DNA from: Parachlamydiales bacterium
GTDB taxonomy: Bacteria > Chlamydiota > Chlamydiia > Chlamydiales > Simkaniaceae
NCBI GenBank assembly: GCA_030641465.1
Contig: DAOWHK010000042.1
Location: 1-13,787 of the forward strand
Length of the DNA: 13,787 nt
Direction of reading: 5' to 3'
Both the position numbers and the translations under genes were made by a program. Position 1 is the stretch's first letter. The number at the start of each line of letters is the position of its first letter. Positions 1-6,506 of the stretch are shown one piece after another. The notes under the pieces were generated by a model, which worked only from the letters and a program-made list of their open reading frames with translations, had not been told where the DNA came from and ran no database searches.

Positions 1-258
1 GACAAAGAGAAACATCCAAAACTGCCAGAAGGCTTTGGAAAAATCAAAGAAAGAGAACCCTTCCCCAAAGAAATGACTCATTGCATAGAAGGAAAAACAA
101 TGGGTTCAATGAGATTCTTCAGGGTATACAGACTCATTCAAAGATGTTGGATTAGGGAGAGTTTAGTTGCAAAAAATTGGACTCAAGTTGCAGGTGGATT
201 ATCGCACTCCTTTTTTGGGATTTATGCAGCCAAGCCTCCGACTTCAAAAGCTCTATAA
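1..258 (+). other. Unidentified open frame entering from left edge, possible gene 3' end or remnant
   Basis: Frame 1 is open from the first base to a TAA at 256-258, giving 85 residues that begin Asp-Lys-Glu-Lys-His and end Thr-Ser-Lys-Ala-Leu. An internal ATG at 73 would give 61 residues. The piece is basic and rich in aromatic and Arg/Lys residues, with no motif I recognise and no membrane segment. It could be the C-terminus of a gene truncated by the window edge, or a decayed fragment such as a transposase relic. The other five frames are interrupted by stops here. The absence of a known motif and the non-coding look of the DNA just after it make real coding uncertain. Confidence 0.25.
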
Positions 259-344
259 AGATAGGGCCATACCTCAAGGGTGATTCAAAAAATGTCCTGT
301 CCTAAGATCTTTTTTTGAATCCATCTACTAAAAATAGATTTTTG

Positions 345-366
345 CAAAAGGGCTTTTGGCCCTTGG
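345..366 (-). terminator. Possible rho-independent terminator of the transporter operon
   Basis: Positions 348-353 (AAGGGC) pair perfectly with 359-364 (GCCCTT) around a 5-base loop. Read on the minus strand, the stem runs into TTTT and then a T-rich stretch. It lies about 110 bases past the stop of the MFS gene, the last gene of the leftward operon. The short stem and the interrupted T tract make this a weak prediction. The rest of 259-475 shows no other structure or convincing reading frame. Confidence 0.35.
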
Positions 367-475
367 CCTCAAATCGATTCTACTTATCTAAATCCAAATA
401 AAGCACTTATACACAAACCGATTCAACCTTTGGCAAAAACCTAAGTCTTGACTCGGTATGTGTGTAGTTGAAAGT

Positions 476-1702
476 TTAGGTAGTAATTTGGGTCTGAGGT
501 TTTTCGTTTTTGATAAAAAAGGAAAGGATAAGCGCTACAGTCAGTGAAATTGGAAAGCAAATCATGGCAATATTAAAATCGTGGTGCTTGATTAAATAGC
601 CAATAAGTGGCTGTAAAATAGGTGCTCCAACAATTAAGCAAAGTAGATTAATAAGACCCATTACTACTCCTTTAGAGCCTACAGGAGTTTGTTTTTCTGC
701 AAGCGTAAAAGCTAAACTATACGTGCAAGAGACAAAACCGAAAATAAGGAAGTAAATATACATGGAATTAAGAGAGATATTGGGACCATAGAAAATAATT
801 ACGCAAAATACAAGTGTAAGTACAGTACCAATTGTCATGAGCATTTGTTTTTTTGGAATATAAATGGATAGCCATCCCAAAAGAAGACTTCCTATCGCTC
901 CTCCAATAAAAAACATAGATGAAATGGAGGCTGCAACATCTACTTCAATCAGATAGCGAGCCTTAAGATAAGGTACAGACCAAAGTGCTGCAAAAGCTGG
1001 GTATAGTCCAAAGGCAAATCCTGCAAAGATGCCATTTATCCAAATTTGAGGAATTTTAATGATCGTGAGAAAACTTTTTTTGGATTCATAGAGAATTGTA
1101 TTAAAGTTGCGCTTTGCTGTTTTTTGTGGCTTAACAGGAAAGTCATGAACAAATAGTAGGGTGAGGAAAAAAAGAATCAGGCCAGATATTCCGACAAAGA
1201 CCATCGTTTTTCTCCATCCGAAGTCTACCACGATTTTTGCAAGAAGGCCCTCTCCGATTGCTCCGCCAAGCAGTGCAATCATCTCGGTAAGCCCTACGAT
1301 TAATACAAAATGTTCCGCTCGAAACCATCTTGATGCAAGACATAGTGCTGCAACAATTGCAGGCGCGCTCATAATCCCCATGAATAGCCGACTAGCTGTT
1401 GCCTGCGTTGGTGTCGTTGCTAAGCCAAAATAGATGGCTGCGATCGCACAAAGAGACATTCCAACAATTAAAGTTCTTCTTGGACCAAATAGATCAATGA
1501 TCATTCCAGCTGGCACTTGCAACACGATATATGTATAAAAAAAACTCGATGTTAAAAAACCAATTTGTACAAGACTTAAATTAAGGTCACTTGATAACCC
1601 TGAGATCATGACACTTGGCGATCCTTGAATAAGAAATTGGTAAAGCCCAAAAAATGCTGCTACTCCCCACGCAAGCCACGGTTTTAATTTATTTAGCATC
1701 AT
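476..1702 (-). CDS. MFS family transporter, 12 membrane segments
   Basis: The 408-residue product is a typical major facilitator superfamily carrier of the inner membrane. About 12 hydrophobic segments are visible, split by a basic cytoplasmic loop around residues 195-215 (KPQKTAKR). The motif A loop between TM2 and TM3 reads G-MII-D-LFGPRR at residues 66-76, matching the family GxxxDxxGxRR pattern. The N-terminal half, with YQFLIQGSPSVM and later LQVPAGMIIDLFGPRR, resembles carriers common in intracellular gammaproteobacteria such as Legionella and Coxiella; this is recalled, not searched. The substrate cannot be read from sequence. The start codon (ATG at 1702, with a second ATG next to it at 1699) lies inside the end of the upstream DMT gene, an overlap of 14 bases. 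No Shine-Dalgarno sequence is seen, so translational coupling is likely. The two carriers are probably co-transcribed. Confidence 0.9.
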   Translation of the reverse strand: MMLNKLKPWLAWGVAAFFGLYQFLIQGSPSVMISGLSSDLNLSLVQIGFLTSSFFYTYIVLQVPAGMIIDLFGPRRTLIVGMSLCAIAAIYFGLATTPTQATASRLFMGIMSAPAIVAALCLASRWFRAEHFVLIVGLTEMIALLGGAIGEGLLAKIVVDFGWRKTMVFVGISGLILFFLTLLFVHDFPVKPQKTAKRNFNTILYESKKSFLTIIKIPQIWINGIFAGFAFGLYPAFAALWSVPYLKARYLIEVDVAASISSMFFIGGAIGSLLLGWLSIYIPKKQMLMTIGTVLTLVFCVIIFYGPNISLNSMYIYFLIFGFVSCTYSLAFTLAEKQTPVGSKGVVMGLINLLCLIVGAPILQPLIGYLIKHHDFNIAMICFPISLTVALILSFFIKNEKPQTQITT

Positions 1703-2594
1703 GAATAGGGGGTTTTTTAGAAGAAAAGATAGAGTTTGTAATCACAAGGCCTGCAAGAATAAGCAGCGCTCCAAAATATTCATTCCAAGCTGGCCTCTCA
1801 GATAAAAAGATGACACCAAGAACGATTGCTACCACCGGAAAAAGAAGGGTAGATGTAGATAAATAAACAGCACCTCTTAAGCGCAGCAAAGTATAGTAGA
1901 GGTAGAAAGCAACAGCTGTTCCAAGAAATGCGAGAGCTACAAGAGAAAAAATTGCGCTAATTGGCGGCATAGGAAGATTCCAAGGACGGTCAATCATTAG
2001 TGACAAGGGTAATAAGATGAGAGTCGAGAAAATAAGTTGCCACGTTGGAAGAATGAGCCCTGGAATACTTAACGCTTGTTTTCTTGCATATATCATACCT
2101 ACAGCGTAGCTAATTGAGGCAATAAGTACAAATAACATTCCGATCTCAGGTCTTATGTTTGTGTCCATTAAATGAGGAGCGAAAACAATGACAATACCAA
2201 CAAATCCAATAGCAATCCCCAAACATTTTTTCCGGGTGATGTTTTCTTCTTTAATTGTAAAATATGCAATTAGTGCTGTGAAAATTGGAACGGATCCATT
2301 GATAATTCCGGCAACAGAGCTTGAAATGGATGTTTCCCCATAAGTAATTAATGCAAAAGGCAATGTGCTAGCGCAAAGAGCCATGACAAGATAAACTCTC
2401 CAGTGACAAAGCCATTTAAATAGATGTTTTCCCTGAAGTTTTACAATACATAAGAGCATACAAGCTGCAAGGGCAACTCTTCCTGTAACAATTGTAAGAG
2501 GCGGAATGTGCTCAAGTGCTATTTTGATAAATAAAAAAGAATGTCCCCAACAAAGAGCGAGCAGAATTAAAATAAAGAGTGTTTTTAGCTTCAT
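1689..2594 (-). CDS. EamA/DMT family metabolite transporter
   Basis: The product has 301 residues from the ATG at 2594, with ten predicted membrane segments in two repeated EamA halves (about 1-138 and 150-290). Family landmarks are ALCWGHSFLFIKIAL near the N-terminus, PIFTALIAYFTIKEE at 103-117 closing the first half, and PVVAIVLGVIFLSERP at 253-268 with GALLILAGLVI at 275-285 closing the second. Drug/metabolite transporters of this type export or import small metabolites such as amino acids; the substrate is not readable. The frame extends seven codons further to a TTG at 2615. I prefer the ATG because it starts directly before the first membrane segment in the usual way, but neither start has a clear ribosome binding site. 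The gene ends inside the start of the downstream MFS gene and diverges from the glycosidase at 2686. Confidence 0.88.
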   Translation of the reverse strand: MKLKTLFILILLALCWGHSFLFIKIALEHIPPLTIVTGRVALAACMLLCIVKLQGKHLFKWLCHWRVYLVMALCASTLPFALITYGETSISSSVAGIINGSVPIFTALIAYFTIKEENITRKKCLGIAIGFVGIVIVFAPHLMDTNIRPEIGMLFVLIASISYAVGMIYARKQALSIPGLILPTWQLIFSTLILLPLSLMIDRPWNLPMPPISAIFSLVALAFLGTAVAFYLYYTLLRLRGAVYLSTSTLLFPVVAIVLGVIFLSERPAWNEYFGALLILAGLVITNSIFSSKKPPIHDAK

Positions 2595-2646
2595 AAGCTG
2601 ATTGTGAAAAATCAAGTGTTTAGAAGCAAGATTTAATTGGTATTCC

Positions 2647-2676
2647 TTGAACTAAACTTATGCTTTCCGTTATTAC
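2647..2676 (+). promoter_or_regulatory. Possible sigma-70 type promoter for the glycosidase
   Basis: TTGAAC at 2647-2652 and TATTAC at 2671-2676 are separated by 18 bases, with the -10 matching 4 of 6 consensus positions. Transcription would begin close to the ATG at 2686, giving a very short or absent leader, consistent with the lack of a ribosome binding site. In AT-rich DNA such matches arise by chance. Confidence 0.2.
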
Positions 2677-2685
2677 AAATAATGT

Positions 2686-5367
2686 ATGAAGGAAAATAAA
2701 AAAGACCCAACAGAAGAAGAGTTAAGACAGCTTCAAATTGGCAGCGGTAACGTATCTGCATGGGAAAAATGGGGCCCATACGTCTCGGAAAGATCTTGGG
2801 GAACTGTGCGTGAGGACTATAGCGAAGATGGCAACGCCTGGGAATATCTCACACATGATATGGCTCGCGCGCGCGCATTTCGCTGGGGCGAAGATGGAAT
2901 AGGCGCGATTTGTGACAGGTACCAAGTCATGGTATTTTCCTGTGCTTTTTGGAATGGAAAAGATCCTTTCCTAAAAGAGCGTCTTTTCGGCCTCAATACG
3001 GCTGAGGGAAATCACGGAGAAGATGTTAAAGAGTGTTATTATCATTTAGATAATACACCAACGCACTCTTATATGAAATATCTCTATAAATATCCTCAAG
3101 ACTCTTTCCCATATGACAAACTCCATGTAGAAAATAAAAAGCGCAGCACAGAGGATCGAGAGTATGAGCTCATTGACACGGGAATTTTTGAGGAAAATCG
3201 CTATTTTGACATTCAAATAGAATATGCTAAAGCCTATCGAGATGATATTTGCGTTCGCATCGAAGTCTTTAATCGAGGAAAAAATGCCAGTTCCATTCAT
3301 TTGATTCCTCAGCTGATTTTTAGAAATACTTGGAGCTGGACAGATACTCGATTAAAAGAGCCTGTCATAAAAAAAGGTGTAAGTGGAGAAGATTGGCAAT
3401 GTATAGAAGCTGATGACAGTAATATGGAGCCGATCCCAAGACTTAACTTTGAATATCGCTTAAATAAGCGCTATTTATACGCAAGTCAAGAAGCTGAGGT
3501 CCTATTTACAAACAATGAAACAAACGAAAAACTTCTCTATGGAAATGAAAATCCTACGCCTTTTGTAAAAGACGCCTTTCATCGCTACATTGTAGGCGGA
3601 GAAGAGTGTATCAATCCCAAGGAAGAAGGCACAAAAGCCTGTTTTTATTTTAAAAACATTGAGGTGGAAGGGGAATCTTCAAAAGTTTTTCATCTAAGAC
3701 TTACAGATACTCCATCTCCGCATCCCCTTGTCGATGTTGATAGAGTAGTTAAGCGAAGAAAAGAAGAGGCGGATAAATATTTTGAGTCTATTCATCCAGT
3801 AAATGCAACAGAAGAAGAGCGCCTGGTGCAAAGGCAAGCAATCGCTGGAATGCTTTGGAATAAACAAATTTATCTCTACGATGTAAATCAGTGGTTAAAA
3901 GGGGATAGTCAAGAAAAGCCCCCGCCAATTACTCGAGAAACTATTCGGAATCAACACTGGCGCCACTTGATTTCCAAAAGAATCTTATCTATGCCAGATA
4001 AATGGGAGTATCCTTGGTTTGCTGCGTGGGATCTATCTTTTCAATCCATTGTCTTTGGCCTCATCGATTTTAAGTTTGCAAAAGAGCAGTGCTGGTATCT
4101 TCTCTTTGATCAATTTCAACATCCAAATGGACAAATTCCTGCTTATGAATGGGAATTTTCTGAGCTCAATCCTCCCATTCAAGCTTGGACTGTATTACGT
4201 CTATTTAATATGGAGTATGAAAAAACTGGAAAAAAGGATATCTCTTTTCTAAAAAAATGTTTTCATAAACTCATTCTTAATTTCGTTTGGTGGGTAAATA
4301 AAGTCGACTCTAAGGGAAATAACGTATTTGAAGGGGGCTTTCTCGGCCTCGATAACATCACAATTCTCGATCGATCTGAAGATATTCCAGGAGGTGGCAC
4401 ATTAGAGCAATCAGACGGTACTGGATGGATGGGAATGTTTTGTCTTACCTTAATGAGGATGGCGCTTGAGCTTTCGAAGCTTGATCCCGACTACGAAGCC
4501 TTAGCAACGAAGTTTTTTGAGCACTACGTGTACATAAGTAACGCCCTTACAAATGCTGCAAATCGGTATGTGCAGCTTTGGAATGATCAAGATGGTTTTT
4601 TCTACGACGTACTTTCTTCACATGATGGGAAAGAAGAGCAGATCTTTGTACGCTCTCTTGTAGGTATTATCCCCATGTATGCACTCGATTCCATCACAGA
4701 AGAAGAACTTGAATCTTATAAAAATTTTAGTGAAAATTTCAGATGGTTCACAAAATATCGAGCAGATATTACCGATCGATGCGTCGCAACAGTGGAAGAA
4801 AATGGCAAAAAAAAATACGTTTTTTCCCTTTTGCAAAAAGATCAAATAAAACGGGTACTATCGCGAATTTGGGACCCTGAAGAATTTCGCTCAGAATATG
4901 GACTTCGGAGCCTTTCTAAACACTATAAAGATACGCCGTATGAGCTTTTTGGAAACTCTATTAGTTACGACCCAGGTGAGGCGACATCTGTTCTTAAAGG
5001 TGGTAATTCCAATTGGCGTGGACCCATCTGGTTTCCAACAACCTTTCTCTTGATAGAATCGCTTGCTAAACTGCAAAATTACTATGGAGATCAGCTAAAA
5101 TTTCAAAATGCAGGGGATCAAGAAGTGACTCCTGGGGAGATGGCAACCTATTTTGCAAACAGTTTAATATCTCTTTTTAAAGAAGACGCCCAAGGTAAAA
5201 GACCCATCTACGCAGATTGCAAAACGCTTCAAGATAACCCTCATTTTAAAGATCATATCCTATTTTATGAGCACTTTCATGGAGATAATGGACGAGGCCT
5301 TGGAGCATCACATCAAACCGGCTGGACAGGGCTTGTAGCCAATCTCATCGCCGAGTGGATCAAGTAG
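2686..5367 (+). CDS. Large cytosolic glycoside hydrolase, GH63/MGH1-like ('glucosidase')
   Basis: The product has 893 residues, no signal peptide and no membrane segment, so it should act in the cytosol unless secreted by another route. It belongs by eye to the bacterial GH63/mannosylglycerate-hydrolase-like glycosidases. The N-terminal part (about 20-340) is beta-rich, with the block WGPYVSERSWGTVREDYS at about 29-46 and a YHLDNTPTHSYMKYLYKYPQ block. The C-terminal (alpha/alpha)6 barrel starts near 380. FAAWDLSFQ around D449 holds the likely general acid, followed by NGQIPAYEWEFSELNPP. NSNWRGPIWFPT at 774-785 and YEHFHGDNGRGLGASHQTGW at 861-880 (candidate base E862) are typical of the fold. 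It probably removes glucose or mannose from an alpha-linked sugar or glycoside, but the substrate is unknown. It is transcribed alone between divergent and convergent neighbours. The ATG at 2686 is the first in frame. Confidence 0.88.
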   Translation: MKENKKDPTEEELRQLQIGSGNVSAWEKWGPYVSERSWGTVREDYSEDGNAWEYLTHDMARARAFRWGEDGIGAICDRYQVMVFSCAFWNGKDPFLKERLFGLNTAEGNHGEDVKECYYHLDNTPTHSYMKYLYKYPQDSFPYDKLHVENKKRSTEDREYELIDTGIFEENRYFDIQIEYAKAYRDDICVRIEVFNRGKNASSIHLIPQLIFRNTWSWTDTRLKEPVIKKGVSGEDWQCIEADDSNMEPIPRLNFEYRLNKRYLYASQEAEVLFTNNETNEKLLYGNENPTPFVKDAFHRYIVGGEECINPKEEGTKACFYFKNIEVEGESSKVFHLRLTDTPSPHPLVDVDRVVKRRKEEADKYFESIHPVNATEEERLVQRQAIAGMLWNKQIYLYDVNQWLKGDSQEKPPPITRETIRNQHWRHLISKRILSMPDKWEYPWFAAWDLSFQSIVFGLIDFKFAKEQCWYLLFDQFQHPNGQIPAYEWEFSELNPPIQAWTVLRLFNMEYEKTGKKDISFLKKCFHKLILNFVWWVNKVDSKGNNVFEGGFLGLDNITILDRSEDIPGGGTLEQSDGTGWMGMFCLTLMRMALELSKLDPDYEALATKFFEHYVYISNALTNAANRYVQLWNDQDGFFYDVLSSHDGKEEQIFVRSLVGIIPMYALDSITEEELESYKNFSENFRWFTKYRADITDRCVATVEENGKKKYVFSLLQKDQIKRVLSRIWDPEEFRSEYGLRSLSKHYKDTPYELFGNSISYDPGEATSVLKGGNSNWRGPIWFPTTFLLIESLAKLQNYYGDQLKFQNAGDQEVTPGEMATYFANSLISLFKEDAQGKRPIYADCKTLQDNPHFKDHILFYEHFHGDNGRGLGASHQTGWTGLVANLIAEWIK

Positions 5368-5431
5368 GAATCTCTAAAAAAAACAAAAGTTGATTCGACT
5401 GGCGTTAACATTGCAAGCAAGCATTTGGAAT

Positions 5432-6328
5432 TTATAGCAGGTTGCAAATCGACCCTACTTCCATAGCCTTTACGAGCCGCCCCTCTGAATCAAATACGTG
5501 CTCCTTGCCATACTGAGTATCCGAAGATTCAATATTTATTCCAGCGGCTATCGCTAATTCATAAATGCGTTTATAAACAGTATTTTTTTGATCAGGATTT
5601 AGATTAAAAAATTTATTAGCTACAGAAGCTCTAATTCTATTAATATTAATTTTCGAAAGATGTAAACGTAGATTGCTTTTTTCAAATGCTTTTGGAAGCG
5701 CTGTGAGAGGATTTACAGCGAGATCTAAGTCCGTTAAATTCGTAAGCAGAATTATTTCGGGAGGAAACGCTGTTAGCTGATCAATAATGAGATTTATTTT
5801 CGTCAAATTCGTAAGCAGACCTATTTCAGGGGGTAAATATCGAAGTTCTAACATACTTAAATCAAGTGAAGTAAGAGCTTTTAAATCAGGATTTTCCTCA
5901 ATCCAAGAGCTAAGACGCTCTCTAATCACTTCTAAAGGCAATTCGTCAAAGTTTTGCTTTTCTACGTAATCCTTACCTTTTGGTAAACGTTTAGAGAAAG
6001 CTAAAGTATCTCGAATTTTTACTGCTTTTTCAGATTCTATAAATCGCTCAAATGAGACGCGCGGTAAGTGAGGTGCTATGTCTTGAGGCACTGAATTTAG
6101 TGTTTGCCTATAAATTTCTTTAATAGCCGCAAGAGCTGTAGGATAGGGTTGTCCTAGATTTAGATACTGAAATACCCTCAGAAGTTCCCTTTTTACTACT
6201 TCTTGTGTTTGTATATTCCAAGCCTTTGACACCAGGCTTGTTACGCAAGGATCCCCGTCTCTAAGTATATTTTGTAGTATCTCAGCTGGAAAAGATGAAA
6301 TAGCGCCTGTTTGAATTGGATAAGTCAT
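5432..6328 (-). CDS. F-box and leucine-rich-repeat protein, likely host-targeted effector
   Basis: The 298-residue product starts with an F-box-like segment (about 9-50: SSFPAEILQNIL, then VTSLVSKAWN), matching the LPxEIL...V...W pattern that binds SKP1 in eukaryotic SCF ubiquitin ligases. A helical linker follows to about 145. Then come roughly three to four leucine-rich repeats (150-225), with two clear 23-residue units at 173-195 and 196-218 (TNL..LxL...LTxxPxE). The C-terminal segment (235-298), with VYKRIYELA and YGKEHVFDSEGRL, looks like a conserved tail. F-box/LRR proteins are known in amoeba-associated chlamydiae and Legionella, where they are proposed or shown to act inside the host. 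There is no signal peptide, consistent with type III secretion, though none is shown. The gene stands alone, facing the glycosidase across a 64-base gap. No clear ribosome binding site precedes the ATG. Confidence 0.8.
   Translation of the reverse strand: MTYPIQTGAISSFPAEILQNILRDGDPCVTSLVSKAWNIQTQEVVKRELLRVFQYLNLGQPYPTALAAIKEIYRQTLNSVPQDIAPHLPRVSFERFIESEKAVKIRDTLAFSKRLPKGKDYVEKQNFDELPLEVIRERLSSWIEENPDLKALTSLDLSMLELRYLPPEIGLLTNLTKINLIIDQLTAFPPEIILLTNLTDLDLAVNPLTALPKAFEKSNLRLHLSKININRIRASVANKFFNLNPDQKNTVYKRIYELAIAAGINIESSDTQYGKEHVFDSEGRLVKAMEVGSICNLL
5736..5819 (-). repeat. 69-base LRR-encoding tandem repeat
   Basis: The 15-mer AAATTCGTAAGCAGA (plus strand) occurs at 5736-5750 and again at 5805-5819, exactly 69 bases apart, with further similarity on both sides (ATTTCGGGAGG versus ATTTCAGGGGG). 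The spacing equals 23 codons, one leucine-rich repeat unit, so the array grew by in-frame duplication. Confidence 0.7.
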
Positions 6329-6378
6329 TCCACTGTCACTTTTTGATTTTTAAAAATTAAATTACAACAAATGTATTA

Positions 6379-6424
6379 ATTAAAATAAAGAAGTTAGTTG
6401 TTAAATTAATTTCTTTATTTTAAT
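6379..6424 (-). terminator. AT-rich 14-base inverted repeat after glmS
   Basis: ATTAAAATAAAGAA at 6379-6392 is the exact reverse complement of TTCTTTATTTTAAT at 6411-6424, with an 18-base loop. It lies 83-128 bases beyond the glmS stop and 51 bases before the F-box gene start. The stem is almost all A-T, so it is weaker than a classical terminator. It could instead be a regulatory site in the F-box promoter region. Confidence 0.35.
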
Positions 6425-6506
6425 AACGTAGATAGAGGAAAAGGCTCGAGCGGGGGGTTTGAAGAAAAGAAGGGGGGAAGTTAAAACCCATCGATTTCTG
6501 TATAAG

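Noticed and set aside
1161..1433. 90-codon plus-strand open frame
   Set aside because: It is antisense to the well-supported MFS transporter and has low-complexity composition.
2595..2615. TTG-initiated N-terminal extension of the DMT transporter
   Set aside because: The seven extra residues precede the natural ATG and first membrane segment and have no ribosome binding site; an ATG start is more economical, although TTG cannot be excluded.
5368..5431. Bidirectional terminator between the glycosidase and the F-box gene
   Set aside because: No stem of useful length with a T tract could be found; only an A-run follows the glycosidase stop.
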